Both the position numbers and the translations under genes were made by a program. Under the pieces are notes generated by a model. It saw only the letters and a program-made list of their open reading frames with translations. It was not told the DNA's origin and searched no databases. Shown in pieces: positions 1 to 9,900 of a stretch of DNA of 43,225 nucleotides (its first letter is position 1; the number at the start of each line of letters is the position of its first letter). This DNA comes from an uncultured Pseudomonadota bacterium (GTDB taxonomy: Bacteria > Pseudomonadota > Gammaproteobacteria > Methylococcales > Methylomonadaceae): positions 1-43,225 of the forward strand of contig CAIQWF010000004.1 in NCBI GenBank assembly GCA_903875455.1, read 5' to 3'.

Positions 1-84
1 CAGGTGGCCGAGTTACAAATTCGTGCCGCTCTATTAAATCGTTTCACTTATCTTGGCACACCCATGACAGTTGCTATAGCATAA
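1..84 (+). CDS. C-terminal end of an unidentified protein (5' truncated by window edge)
   Basis: Frame 1 is open from the first base to a TAA at 82-84 and encodes 27 residues ending in LGTPMTVAIA. The gene begins upstream of the window. The fragment is too short to assign to a family, and I see no motif in it. It could also be a chance open frame, although it runs straight to the stop and the following spacer has no other gene start. Confidence 0.4.
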   Translation, partial: QVAELQIRAALLNRFTYLGTPMTVAIA

Positions 85-125
85 AACTGTTTTGGGGTTG
101 GGGAGGCTTGGAACAAATTTGATTT

Positions 126-353
126 GTGCAACAAAGCCATAGAAATGGTAAATTCGATATTTATCGCACCTTGCCTTCGTTAAAAGAATATATTTTGGTA
201 AGTCAGGATAAAATCCAAATTGAACATTTTAATAAACTGGCTGAAAAACATTGGGAAATGTACGAATATAATGAAGCGGATAGTCATTTTTCACTAGCTA
301 ATTTTCCTGTAGAAATTGCTTTAAAAGAAATTTATGAGAACGTAACGTTTTAA
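126..353 (+). pseudogene. Uma2-family (DUF820) putative endonuclease, C-terminal fragment
   Basis: The 75-residue frame starts with GTG and has an in-frame TGA directly before it (120-122). It contains the pattern FDIYRTLPSLKEYILVSQDK followed by a W...Y region and a final LKEIYENV. This resembles the C-terminal third of Uma2/DUF820 proteins, which belong to the PD-(D/E)XK nuclease fold and are usually about 180-200 residues long. The N-terminal part carrying most catalytic residues is absent, so this is probably a remnant left by deletion. The stretch looks AT-rich compared with cmoM next to it. Function as an independent protein is unlikely. Family assignment rests on remembered motif similarity only. 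Confidence 0.65.
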
Positions 354-392
354 AGTTCTTTTTAATTTGATAATACGTCCTGACTATTCTCA

Positions 393-1166
393 ATGAAGAT
401 TCTTTCGCAAGACCAGAATTTCGACACCCTCATCGATAAATTTGAACAGCGCGTTTATGACACCCGCAAAGGCGACTGGCGACTAAAACTGCTAAAAGAA
501 GACCTGCAACAGTTTTATCAAACCTCTGAACTATTAAGCATTTGGGATGCAGGTTGTGGCTTTGCGCAAATCAGTTTATGGCTGGCTGAAAAAAATCATC
601 AACTCACCTTGTGTGATTTGTCAGAAAAAATGCTGCATCGCGCCCGACAACAATTCGCCGCTGCTGATTTAAAGGCAGAATTTCATCATCAAGCCGCACA
701 AAACCTTGCTCCGCAATTACCGGAATTTGATTTGGTACTCTTTCACGCAGTTTTGGAATGGTTGGCCGAGCCGTTGCCAAGTTTAGAAATTGTTGCCAAG
801 AAAGTGAAACGCGGTGGCTATCTTTCCCTGCTTTTTTACAATCGTAACGCCATGGTTTATACCAATACCTTGAAAGGCGCATGGCGCTGGAAAAATCTGT
901 TAAACGATAGTTATATGGGCAAAGGCAGCAAATTAACCCCGCCGAATCCGCAATATCCGCATGAAGTTATTGAACAATTGCAACAATGGGATTTTACTGT
1001 TACCGCCCACACCGGGATTCGGGTGTTTCATGATTACCTGAAGAAAGACACACTGGCAGAAAGTTCGGAATCTGAATTATTTGAGCTGGAATATCGTTAT
1101 TGCCGAATGCCAACTTATCGCGACATGGGCCGTTATGTGCATGTCCTGGCTCAACGTGCCGCTTGA
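393..1166 (+). CDS. cmoM: tRNA 5-carboxymethoxyuridine methyltransferase CmoM
   Basis: A class I SAM-dependent methyltransferase of 257 residues. CmoM methylates cmo5U at the wobble position 34 of certain tRNAs to the methyl ester mcmo5U, acting in the cytoplasm. Visible features are the N-terminal NFDTLIDKFEQRVYDTRKG segment, the SAM-binding glycine motif DAGCGFAQISLWLA at about residues 52-65, the acidic strand end LCDLSEKM, the motif LVLFHAVLEWL, and the C-terminal block GIRVFHDYL...ELEYRYCR...GRYVHV. All of these match E. coli CmoM (SmtA) in order and spacing, and the length is normal. There is no clear Shine-Dalgarno before the ATG; the sequence TTTGATAAT about 25 bases upstream could be a -10 element. 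The next gene follows after 38 bases, but the two are functionally unrelated. Confidence 0.93.
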   Translation: MKILSQDQNFDTLIDKFEQRVYDTRKGDWRLKLLKEDLQQFYQTSELLSIWDAGCGFAQISLWLAEKNHQLTLCDLSEKMLHRARQQFAAADLKAEFHHQAAQNLAPQLPEFDLVLFHAVLEWLAEPLPSLEIVAKKVKRGGYLSLLFYNRNAMVYTNTLKGAWRWKNLLNDSYMGKGSKLTPPNPQYPHEVIEQLQQWDFTVTAHTGIRVFHDYLKKDTLAESSESELFELEYRYCRMPTYRDMGRYVHVLAQRAA

Positions 1167-1204
1167 GCATTTTTATACCAGATAATAATTTGTGTTAAAA
1201 AATC

Positions 1205-2170
1205 ATGGATAGTTTTAATCAATATGACTTTGATCCCACTTATGGCTATTCGCTGGCGCAATTATTAGCTGTTGTCCCGCCAACCAAAGAGCCGGCGGAT
1301 TTTGATCGGTTTTGGCAAACTCGCTATCAAAAAATGCTGGATTTACAGCCGCAAATACGTCTAAAAGAATCTCCACAAACTATTGCAGATTGGCGGGCGT
1401 TTGAAATCAGCTATGTTTCTACCGATGAATTCTTGATTCGGGGCTGGTTATTGCTACCTTGTTCCGGCATCATCGAACGCGGTTTTATTATCGGGCATGG
1501 CTATGGCGGACGCGATGCGCCGGATTTTCATCTGCCGTTTAAAAATTCTGCGTTGCTGTTTCCCTGTTTTCGCGGTTTGTCGCGAAGTTCCCGCCCCGAT
1601 ATTTCCACCGAACCTTACTGGCATATTCGCCATCATCTTGATAGCGTTGATAACTATATTTTAGGCGGATGCGTTGAGGATGTCTGGATGGCAACCAGCG
1701 CCCTGCTTAAGCTATATCCCCATCTGGCCGGACATTTAGGCTATTTGGGGATTAGCTTTGGCGGCGGGATTGGCGCGTTGGCGTTGGCCTTTGAAAAACG
1801 CATCGCCCGAGGCCATTTGAATATTCCCACCTTTGGCCATCAATTATTGCGCCTACGTTTGAAAACACTCGGTAGCGGAAACAGTGTGCAACAATTTTAT
1901 CTTTGTCACAAAAAAAACACTATCAAAGTGTTACGTTATTACGATGCAGCGATTGCCGCCAAACGTATTACGGTGCCGATGCACTGTGCCTGTGCAAAGT
2001 TTGACCCCTACGTTGCTCCGCCCGGACAGTTTGCCATTTTTAACGCCCTTGCCGGTGAAAAGCGATTGTATGTGCGTGACGCAGGACATCATTGGTATCC
2101 CCAAGAACAGAAACAGGAACAGGAATTGCTTGCTGAACTTGACAGTTTTTTTAAGCTGCTCAATCAGTGA
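1205..2170 (+). CDS. Acetylxylan esterase / cephalosporin-C deacetylase family alpha/beta hydrolase
   Basis: A protein of 321 residues without a signal peptide, so probably cytosolic. It resembles the AXE1/carbohydrate esterase 7-type hydrolases. The nucleophile elbow GISFGGG places the serine at S184. The likely acid is D267 in AKFDPYVAPPGQF, and the catalytic histidine is H295 or H296 in DAGHHW. The phrase GHGYGGR near residue 98 would form the oxyanion region. The block VPTFGHQLLR-like (IPTFGHQLLRLRL) and the VLRYYDA segment are also typical. Known members remove acetyl groups from small oligosaccharides or antibiotics, but the substrate here cannot be told. A second, unrelated esterase follows after 47 bases on the same strand, so the two may be co-transcribed. 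Confidence 0.8.
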   Translation: MDSFNQYDFDPTYGYSLAQLLAVVPPTKEPADFDRFWQTRYQKMLDLQPQIRLKESPQTIADWRAFEISYVSTDEFLIRGWLLLPCSGIIERGFIIGHGYGGRDAPDFHLPFKNSALLFPCFRGLSRSSRPDISTEPYWHIRHHLDSVDNYILGGCVEDVWMATSALLKLYPHLAGHLGYLGISFGGGIGALALAFEKRIARGHLNIPTFGHQLLRLRLKTLGSGNSVQQFYLCHKKNTIKVLRYYDAAIAAKRITVPMHCACAKFDPYVAPPGQFAIFNALAGEKRLYVRDAGHHWYPQEQKQEQELLAELDSFFKLLNQ

Positions 2171-2217
2171 AATTGAAAGTTTTAGAGCTAAATAGCCAGT
2201 CAAATTGAGGAAAAAGC

Positions 2218-2946
2218 ATGAACCGCGAATATCACAAATGGCGGAGCCATCATTTGCAACGTGATATGGAGTTGTTGGTGTTCGGACACAGTGGCGCAAA
2301 AGTATTGGTTTTTCCTACCCGCTGTGGCCGGTTTTATGAATACGAAAAAATTGGCATGATTGAGGTATTGCGTGACAAAATCGAGGCCGGATTATTACAG
2401 TTTTTTTGCGTGGATAGTGTTGATGCCGAAGGGCTTTATTGTGCAAAAATTTCTCCTGAACAACGGATTGCCCGGCAACAGGCTTTTGAACGATATATTC
2501 TGGATGAGGTTTTAGGCTTTATCCAGCGCAAAAACCCAAACGAATGTCTGATTTCACATGGTTTGAGTTTAGGTGCCTTTCATGCCGCGAATGTGGTGTT
2601 TCGTCATCCGCAGCATTTTAAAAAATTGATCGCTTTTTCCGGGCGCTATGATTTAACCCTAAGTGTGGAATGTTTTTCCGATTTGTTTGAAGGTTTTTAC
2701 AGCGAAGATATTTATTTTCACACGCCGACGCACTTTTTGCCGAATTTAAACTGTGAACTGCAATTAGGGTCTTTAAGACAAATCGAGATAACGCTGGTGA
2801 TTGGCAATGAAGACCCGTTTTTGCAAAACAATCAGCAACTCAGTGATATTTTATGGGGAAAAAATATCGCCCATCAGCTGATACTTTGGCAGGGCAGGGC
2901 GCATAACGGCGAGTATTGGAGGCAGATGGCGCCGTTTTATCTTTAA
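2218..2946 (+). CDS. Esterase-D-like alpha/beta hydrolase
   Basis: A protein of 242 residues with the start at ATG 2218, preceded by a good AGGAAAAAGC Shine-Dalgarno spacer. The core GLSLGAFHA places the nucleophile at S117. [12 protein letters not shown] near the N terminus and NEDPF plus GRAHNGEYW near the C terminus supply the other conserved points, with the catalytic histidine probably in RAHNGEYW. This matches the small PF00756-type esterases often annotated simply as esterase. There is no signal peptide. The stop codon shares bases with the stop codon of the convergent icd gene (4-base overlap), so there is no room for a separate terminator between them. The substrate is unknown. Confidence 0.75.
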   Translation: MNREYHKWRSHHLQRDMELLVFGHSGAKVLVFPTRCGRFYEYEKIGMIEVLRDKIEAGLLQFFCVDSVDAEGLYCAKISPEQRIARQQAFERYILDEVLGFIQRKNPNECLISHGLSLGAFHAANVVFRHPQHFKKLIAFSGRYDLTLSVECFSDLFEGFYSEDIYFHTPTHFLPNLNCELQLGSLRQIEITLVIGNEDPFLQNNQQLSDILWGKNIAHQLILWQGRAHNGEYWRQMAPFYL

Positions 2947-4172
2947 TAGCTTAAGCGCCGCTCCAGGCTATCGCGCACGGTATCGAGAAAATCTTCAGTG
3001 GTTAGATAATGCTCCTCAGTGACCTGATTGCCATAAACGCAAACTGCCAAATCTTTAGTCATTTTTCCTGACTCTACCGTTTCAACACAAACCTCTTCCA
3101 AGGCCTTGCAGAATTTGATTAAGTTCTGATTGCCATCCAGTTTGCCGCGAAATTCCAGACCACGGGTCCAGGCATAAATTGAGGCAATCGGATTGGTGGA
3201 AGTCTTTTTGCCTAGCTGATATTGACGATAATGGCGTGTTACCGTGCCATGCGCAGCTTCGGCTTCCATGATTTTGCCATCGGGAGTCACCAAAGTGGAA
3301 GTCATTAAGCCCAACGAGCCAAAGCCTTGCGCCACTGTGTCCGACTGCACATCGCCATCATAGTTTTTACACGCCCAAACAAATGCACCTTCCCATTTCA
3401 ACACGCTGGCGACCATATCATCAATCAGTTTATGTTCATAAGTCAGGCCCAATTCCTTAAACTGGGCTTGATATTCTTCCTCATAAACCTGTTGGAAAAT
3501 ATCCTTAAAGCGTCCGTCATACTGTTTCAGGATTGTGTTTTTAGTGGATAAATACAATGGCCAGCGTCTATCCAGTGCCACTTTAAAACAGCTGTGGGCA
3601 AAGCCGAAAATCGACTCGTCAGTGTTAAACATTCCCATCGCCACACCGTTGCCGTCAAAGTGAAACACTTCATGAGTTACAGGTGCGCTGCCGTCATCCG
3701 GGGTAAAACTGATTCGCAACGTCCCTTTGCCACGAGTTGTAAAATCCACCGCCCGATATTGGTCGCCAAAGGCATGACGGCCAATGCAAATCGGTTTGGT
3801 CCAGTTTGGTACTAATCGCGGAACGTTACGGCAGATAATTGGCTCCCGAAAGACTGTACCATCAAGAATATTCCGCAACGTGCCGTTGGGCGATTTGTAC
3901 ATCCGTTTTAAATTAAACTCTTTTACCCGTGCTTCATCCGGCGTAATCGTTGCGCACTTGATTCCTACCCCATGTTTTTTTATCGCATAAGCTGCATCAA
4001 CCGTGATTTGATCTTCATTGGCATCACGGCTTTGAATGCTCAAATCATAATATTCAATTGGCACATCCAGATACGGCAAAATCAGCTCATCTTTAATAAA
4101 ATGCCAAATGATGCGGGTCATTTCATCGCCATCTATCTCAACCACAGGATTTTTAACCGTTATTTTGCTCAT
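2943..4172 (-). CDS. icd: NADP-dependent isocitrate dehydrogenase, eukaryote-like (type II) homodimeric class
   Basis: A protein of 409 residues catalysing oxidative decarboxylation of isocitrate to 2-oxoglutarate in the TCA cycle. The N terminus ([18 protein letters not shown]), the substrate loop [19 protein letters not shown], the block [11 protein letters not shown], the metal-binding region [20 protein letters not shown] and [20 protein letters not shown], and the coenzyme region [12 protein letters not shown] are all those of the class containing human IDH1/IDH2. They differ from the E. coli Icd class. Length is typical (about 405-415). The ATG is preceded, on its own strand, by GGAATCAGCATC. 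It is single-gene and convergent with the esterase. The NAHGTVT-type coenzyme motif and a following histidine/arginine indicate NADP preference, which I infer from the family. Confidence 0.94.
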   Translation of the reverse strand: MSKITVKNPVVEIDGDEMTRIIWHFIKDELILPYLDVPIEYYDLSIQSRDANEDQITVDAAYAIKKHGVGIKCATITPDEARVKEFNLKRMYKSPNGTLRNILDGTVFREPIICRNVPRLVPNWTKPICIGRHAFGDQYRAVDFTTRGKGTLRISFTPDDGSAPVTHEVFHFDGNGVAMGMFNTDESIFGFAHSCFKVALDRRWPLYLSTKNTILKQYDGRFKDIFQQVYEEEYQAQFKELGLTYEHKLIDDMVASVLKWEGAFVWACKNYDGDVQSDTVAQGFGSLGLMTSTLVTPDGKIMEAEAAHGTVTRHYRQYQLGKKTSTNPIASIYAWTRGLEFRGKLDGNQNLIKFCKALEEVCVETVESGKMTKDLAVCVYGNQVTEEHYLTTEDFLDTVRDSLERRLSY

Positions 4173-4350
4173 GATGCTGATTCCAAATTAAATGATGATA
4201 GGCTAACACTAACAGAATTCATCATGCCCGACCAGAGCAAAAACAGCTCAGACCGGGTTTTAAAACTTAACAACGCATTTACTCTGTACTAAACTACAAG
4301 CCTTCCCGCCTTGATAGACAAGGCATATACTTAAACAAGGGGATTCCTTG

Positions 4351-5400
4351 ATGAAAAATTATCATTTTGCGATTTTTATCGGTCGCTTCCAGCCTTATCA
4401 CAACGGCCATCATCACATCATCACGCAAGGATTGAAACAGGCGGAAAAAATCATTGTCCTGTGCGGTTCTTCGCATTTGCCGCCTTCGCATCGCAATCCC
4501 TGGTCGTTCAATGAGCGCAAGTCGATGATTCTAAATTCGTTTGCCAAGGAAGAGGCCGAAAGAATTACGGTGTTGCCGCTGATGGATTCGCCGTATAACG
4601 ATTCCTTGTGGATTCAGTCGGTGCAAACCATTGTCAGCGGCGTAGTGCAGGCTTTAAATGCTGTGCCGCATAACACGCCGAAAATCGCCTTGATTGGGCA
4701 TCAAAAAGATCACAGTTCGTTTTATTTAAAAATGTTTCCGCAATGGAAATCCATCGAAGTGGAAAATGTGGACGAGATTAACGCCACCGCGCTAAGAAAC
4801 GATTATTTTAATCAGGAAGATAATTTTGCGGATAGCGGGAAAACTTTTAATGCGGTCACGCCGAAAGGCACACAACAGTTTTTTGCCGAACATTTTAGTA
4901 AAGCTGCTTTCGATTATATTTTTGCCGAGCATGAGTTTGTCGAAAATTACAAACAACAATGGCAGGCTGCGCCTTATCCACCGGTATTTGTCACGACTGA
5001 CGCGGTAGTGATTCAGTCCGGGCATATTTTACTGGTGAAGCGTAAAGCCAGACCGGGCAAAGGCTTGGCGGCGTTGCCGGGTGGATTTCTCGACCAGCAT
5101 GAGCGCTTGCTGGACGGCTGTATTCGGGAACTGCGCGAAGAAACCAAGCTGAAAGTTCCAGACCCGGTATTGCGCGGCTGTATTAAACGCTGGCATACCT
5201 TTGATGATCCGCATCGTTCGGCGCGGGGGCGTACTATTACTCATGCGTTTTTGATTGAACTGCCGGCGGCTGAAAAACTGCCGAAAGTGAAGGGTAGTGA
5301 TGATGCGGAAAAAGCGTTCTGGATGCCGTTAGGGGAGATGAAGCCGGAAAAAATGTTTGAGGATCATTATTTTATTGTCAGATATTTGTTGGGTGAATAA
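4351..5400 (+). CDS. nadM: Bifunctional NMN adenylyltransferase / Nudix hydrolase (NadM-Nudix)
   Basis: A two-domain protein of 349 residues. The N-terminal half (1-180) is a nucleotidylyl transferase with the HxGH motif in GRFQPYHNGHHH and the C-terminal signature region INATALRNDYF. It should join nicotinamide mononucleotide and ATP to make NAD. The C-terminal half (about 205-349) is a Nudix hydrolase with the box G(x5)E(x7)REL(x)EET at about residues 244-269, probably an ADP-ribose or NAD-related pyrophosphatase. This fusion is known from Synechocystis and Francisella. A TTG lies directly before the ATG at 4351; I prefer the ATG because AAGGGG sits about 8 bases upstream of it. It is monocistronic here, with no other NAD-synthesis genes nearby. 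Confidence 0.92.
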   Translation: MKNYHFAIFIGRFQPYHNGHHHIITQGLKQAEKIIVLCGSSHLPPSHRNPWSFNERKSMILNSFAKEEAERITVLPLMDSPYNDSLWIQSVQTIVSGVVQALNAVPHNTPKIALIGHQKDHSSFYLKMFPQWKSIEVENVDEINATALRNDYFNQEDNFADSGKTFNAVTPKGTQQFFAEHFSKAAFDYIFAEHEFVENYKQQWQAAPYPPVFVTTDAVVIQSGHILLVKRKARPGKGLAALPGGFLDQHERLLDGCIRELREETKLKVPDPVLRGCIKRWHTFDDPHRSARGRTITHAFLIELPAAEKLPKVKGSDDAEKAFWMPLGEMKPEKMFEDHYFIVRYLLGE

Positions 5401-5459
5401 TTACAGATAGCCACAATTATTTTTTGAGTTTTCGGCTTTTTCGTGGACAATAAGAAACA

Positions 5460-5478
5460 GTTGTTGGCTGGCAACAAC
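5460..5478. promoter_or_regulatory. Inverted repeat in the 5' leader of the outer-membrane protein gene
   Basis: GTTGTTG-gctgg-CAACAAC is a perfect 7-bp inverted repeat with a 5-base loop, ending 25 bases before the ATG at 5504. It could fold in the mRNA leader or bind a dimeric regulator. The Shine-Dalgarno AAGGAA lies just downstream and is not sequestered by the stem. Its role is unproven. Confidence 0.4.
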
Positions 5479-5503
5479 AATCATTTAACGTTAAGGAAAT
5501 ATC

Positions 5504-6361
5504 ATGAGCATAAAAAATAAAAAAGGGCTAACGGCAATCTGCCTGTTAAGCCTTGGCTTAGGGGTAGTCTGCAATCCAGCAGCCGCAGACAACGCGGCAG
5601 AACCAGCGGTATCAGAACCTAACGCAAAATTTTCACTTTCCGGCCTCAGTCTGGACGGACGTGGCGCAACTGTCGCTCAAGGGCTTTTTACAGCACCACT
5701 CGGACATTCCTTCGGCATACAAATTGATGCCGAAGGCGGATTAGTCAACAGCGAAGCTTACGCAGGAACAGGAGCCCATTTATTTTGGCGTGATCCGAAT
5801 GTAGGTTTATTAGGTATTGCCTACAGTTACCAAAACTGGAATAACGCTAACTTCGGTTATCTCAATGGTGTCACCCCCATCATCAAAGATTTGACTCTAC
5901 ATAGAGGCGGGATTCAAGCTGAACTTTATCTTTCCCGTTTCACCTTGAGCGGATACGGTGGCTATCAGGATGGCACTGCCAGAGAAGGCGGCTTTGGACA
6001 TTTAGTTCTTAAATATTATGCAACCGATGATCTGTCGGTTAATATCACCGGCGATCATCTGGCTGGCACTAACCTGATTCGTGGCGGCGCAGAGTTCCGT
6101 CCCAATTTCAGCGCAATTCCCAATCTGGCTTTTTTTGCAGAAGGTGGCTATGGCAGCCATGACTTTGGTATGGCTCAAGCTGGAATTCGCTACTATTTTG
6201 GCAAGTCAACACCTACTTTGATTAACCGCGACCGCCGTAGTGATCCTATTGATTTGTTTGTAAGCAGTCCACAGCAGCTTATTCAACAGCAATCTACACC
6301 TGCACAGCCCGCTTGTTTTAAGATAGATGCTGAGGGGCAGTGCCTACCTGCGGACGGCTAG
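5504..6361 (+). CDS. Putative outer-membrane beta-barrel protein, family not recognised
   Basis: A protein of 285 residues with a clear Sec signal peptide: KNKK, a hydrophobic core LTAICLLSLGLGVVC, and a likely cleavage after PAAA-DN near residue 28. The body is rich in Gly, Tyr, Phe and alternating hydrophobic strands (for example LGIAYSYQNWN, FTLSGYGGYQDG, HLVLKYYATDDLSVNITGDH, LAFFAEGGYGSHDFGMAQAGIRYYFG), the texture of a transmembrane beta-barrel. The barrel appears to end at AGIRYYFGKS near residue 242. It is followed by a Gln/Pro-rich tail with two cysteines (ACFKIDAEGQC) that could form a small disulfide loop. The start is supported by AAGGAA before the ATG. It is monocistronic, with a leader inverted repeat upstream and a strong terminator downstream. 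I cannot assign a transport or adhesion role. Confidence 0.6.
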   Translation: MSIKNKKGLTAICLLSLGLGVVCNPAAADNAAEPAVSEPNAKFSLSGLSLDGRGATVAQGLFTAPLGHSFGIQIDAEGGLVNSEAYAGTGAHLFWRDPNVGLLGIAYSYQNWNNANFGYLNGVTPIIKDLTLHRGGIQAELYLSRFTLSGYGGYQDGTAREGGFGHLVLKYYATDDLSVNITGDHLAGTNLIRGGAEFRPNFSAIPNLAFFAEGGYGSHDFGMAQAGIRYYFGKSTPTLINRDRRSDPIDLFVSSPQQLIQQQSTPAQPACFKIDAEGQCLPADG

Positions 6362-6390
6362 TAAGATCATAAGCCGATCTAGCTTTTTCT

Positions 6391-6420
6391 CCCCGAAGTT
6401 TGCAAACTTCGGGGATTTTT
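6391..6420 (+). terminator. Rho-independent terminator of the outer-membrane protein gene
   Basis: A perfect 24-base palindrome (CCCCGAAGTTT-GC-AAACTTCGGGG, 6391-6414) is followed by ATTTTT. It lies 30 bases after the stop codon and also separates this gene from the convergent UPF0114 gene; the upstream AGCTTTTTC gives a weak T-run for the reverse direction. Confidence 0.9.
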
Positions 6421-6428
6421 ATCAAATA

Positions 6429-6938
6429 TTAATGCTTCTCCAGCTTTCCCAAATAGCCCATCAACAAGGCCGAAACCACAAACGTCATGTGAATCATCAC
6501 ATACCAGGCTAATTTGTCGTTATTAACTTTCTCTACATTCATAAAAACTTTTAGCAAATGAATGGATGAAATCGCCACAATCGAGGTGGCCAGTTTCATT
6601 TTTAACGAGCTGTAATCGTGGGTGCCAAGCCAACCTAACTTTTCGCCATCTTCAGCAATATCCAGTTGCGAAACAAAATTTTCATAACCGCTGAACATCA
6701 CCATCACCGTTAAACTGCCGACCAGCGCCAAGTCAATCAAACTGAGCAAGGCAAGCACTAAATCCGAGTCCGCGATGTCAAAAATATGTGGAACAACGTG
6801 CCACAATTCCTGAAAAAACTTTAAACCAATGCACAATAACGCCAAACTCAAGCCCAGATAAACCGGGGCAAGCAACCAGCGGCTGTTGTACATGGTGCGT
6901 TCAATCGAAAATTCGATAACCTCTAAAATTTTGTTCAT
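6429..6938 (-). CDS. UPF0114 (YqhA-type) inner-membrane protein
   Basis: A protein of 169 residues with about four hydrophobic spans (roughly 22-45, 62-85, 112-130 and 142-160). The N-terminal pattern [27 protein letters not shown], the block [24 protein letters not shown] and [31 protein letters not shown] are those of the UPF0114/YqhA family (TIGR00645). The biochemical function of this family is not established. The gene begins 9 bases after the stop of metH, and its Shine-Dalgarno AAGGTG overlaps the end of metH, so the two are almost certainly one transcript. Whether the pairing has functional meaning is unknown. Confidence 0.88.
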   Translation of the reverse strand: MNKILEVIEFSIERTMYNSRWLLAPVYLGLSLALLCIGLKFFQELWHVVPHIFDIADSDLVLALLSLIDLALVGSLTVMVMFSGYENFVSQLDIAEDGEKLGWLGTHDYSSLKMKLATSIVAISSIHLLKVFMNVEKVNNDKLAWYVMIHMTFVVSALLMGYLGKLEKH

Positions 6939-6947
6939 GTTTTCACC

Positions 6948-9900
6948 TTAATGATGCAAATGCGCTGACAACCAACGCTCGGCGACTTCTTTAATCATAC
7001 CTTTGCGTTGGGCGTAATCTTCCAGCTGGTCATCATTGATTTTACCGACGTTAAAATATTGTGATTCGGGATGGGAAAAATACCAGCCACTCACTGCGGC
7101 GGTCGGATACATAGCATAACTTTCAGTCAGCTCAATACTGGTGTTGGCGGTAACATCCAGCAACGCAAACAGTTTTTCCTTCTCGGTATGGTCTGGGCAG
7201 GCAGGATAACCAGGCGCCGGACGAATACCTTGATAAGCTTCAGAAATCAGCTCTTCCGGTGTATGGGCTTCATCGCCGGCATAGCCCCAATATTCTTTTC
7301 TTACTACCTGATGCAAATATTCAGCAAACGCTTCAGCCAGTCTGTCTGCCAAAGCCTTTAGTAAAATTGCGCTGTAATCATCAAAATCCGCTTCAAACTG
7401 GGCGACTTTTTCTTCAATGCCAATGCCGCTGGTGACTGCGAAGGCGCCGATATAATCGGCTTTGCCACTCTCAATCGGGGCAATAAAATCGGATAAACAA
7501 TAATTGGGGCGTCCGGGCGCTTTGACATTCTGCTGGCGCAAATGGTGCAGGGTTTCCAAAACCTCTGTGCGGCTGTCATCTCGATACAGCACAATATCAT
7601 CATCAACACTGTTGGCAGGGAAAAAGCCAATAACGGCGCGGGCGGTGAGCCATTTCTCATTAATCAGCTGATGCAGCATCACCTGGGCATCTTCAAACAG
7701 TTTGCGTGCATCTTCGCCGATTAATTCGTCATCAAAAATCGCAGGATAGCTGCCGGATAATTCCCAGGTGTGGAAAAAAGGAGTCCAATCTATAAACCAG
7801 ACCAAGGTATCCAGCGGGAAATTGTCGATGACCTTAACCCCCAAAAACGACGGTTTAACCGGCATACAATCGTCTGCCCAGGTAAATTTATTGGCACGGG
7901 CAGCTTCCAGAGTATGCTGTGGACTTTGGGCTTTGCGGCCTTTGTGATGCTCCCGTACTTGCGCATATTCAGTACGGGTTTTGGCGATAAATTCGTCTTT
8001 TAATTCCGGGCTTAACAAACTGCTGGCAACCCCGACGGCGCGGGAAGCGTCAGGCACATAAAGCGTGGCACCGTGATAATGCTCTTCAATTTTCACTGCG
8101 GTATGCGCTCTGGAAGTCGTTGCCCCGCCAATCATTAACGGAATATCAAATTTTTGCCGTTCCATTTCCTTGGCAATATGCACCATTTCATCCAGTGACG
8201 GGGTAATCAGGCCGCTTAAGCCGATGATATCTACATTTTGGTCGCGGGCAGTTTTCAAAATCGTTTCCGCAGGCACCATCACCCCTAAATCAACCACTTC
8301 GTAGTTATTGCATTGCAATACTACGCCAACAATGTTTTTGCCTATATCGTGGACATCGCCTTTCACCGTGGCCAGCAGAATTTTACCGTTGCGTTGCCGT
8401 TCGCTTTCTGCACTGGCATCCATAAACGGCATCAGATAGGCGACGGCTTTTTTCATCACCCGCGCCGATTTCACCACTTGCGGCAGAAACATTTTTCCCG
8501 CCCCGAATAAATCGCCAACCACGTTCATGCCGTCCATCAGCGGCCCTTCTATAACTTCCAGCGGTTTTCCAGCTTCGATACGTGCCTGTTCTGTGTCTTC
8601 GTCGATAAAGTCAGTAATCCCTTTCACCAACGCATGTTCCAAACGCTTACTGACTGACCAGCTACGCCATTCCAAATCCTCTTTTTTCGCGACATGACCA
8701 TCGCCGCGATATTTTTCAGCGATTTCCAACAGCTTTTCGGTGCTTTCAGGATTGCGGTTTAATACCACATCTTCAACTACATCACGCAATTCAGCCGGAA
8801 TATCTTCGTAAATTGCCAGCTGTCCGGCATTCACAATTCCCATGCTCATCCCGGCTTTCACCGCATGGTATAAAAACACCGCGTGAATCGCTTCCCGCAC
8901 CGGATTATTGCCACGAAACGAGAAGGATACATTCGAGACCCCGCCAGAAATCAGCGCATGTGGCAAAGTGCGCTTTATTTCTGCGGTCGCCTCTATAAAA
9001 TCCAGTCCATAGTTATTGTGTTCTTCAATGCCGGTGGCGATGGCGAAAATATTCGGGTCAAAAATAATATCTTCAGGCGGAAAACCAACCTGTTCAGTGA
9101 GAATTTTGTAGGCACGAGTGCAAATCTCGATTTTGCGTTCTTTGGTGTCAGCTTGGCCGATTTCATCAAACGCCATCACAATTGCCGCCGCACCGTAACG
9201 ACGGATTAATTTTGCGTGTTTGATAAAGTTTTCTTCGCCTTCCTTAATCGAAATCGAATTGACAATGCCTTTGCCCTGAATACACTTTAAGCCCGCCTCC
9301 AGGATTTCCCATTTTGAGGAGTCCAGCATAACCGGCACTTTGGCAATATCCGGCTCGGAAGCAATCAGGTTCAAAAACCGCACCATCGCTTCTTTTGAAT
9401 CCAGCATCCCTTCATCCATGTTGATGTCGATAATCTGTGCGCCGTTTTCAACCTGTTCTTTCGCCACCGCTAACGCCGCTTCATAATCTTCAGCAACAAT
9501 CAGGCGTTTGAAAATTGCCGAGCCGGTGACGTTGGTTCTCTCGCCCACGTTGACGAATAATGAACTGGGCGTGATGTTCATCGGTTCCAGGCCAGCGAGG
9601 CGACATTGTTTTTCCAAATCAGGAATTTTACGCGGTGGATATTTACTTACGGCACTGACAATTGCCCGAATGGTCGCAGGCGAGGTTCCGCAACAGCCGC
9701 CGATAATGTTCAGATAGCCATTTTTAGCCCAATCCGCCAACTCTTCCGCCATTTGTTCCGGGGTTTCGTCATATTCTCCAAACTCATTCGGCAAGCCGGC
9801 ATTTGGATGGGCGGAAACGTAAGTGTCAGCAATGCCGGATAATTCCTCAATATATTGCCGCAGTTCTTTTGCGCCTAAGGCACAGTTGAAACCAAACGAA

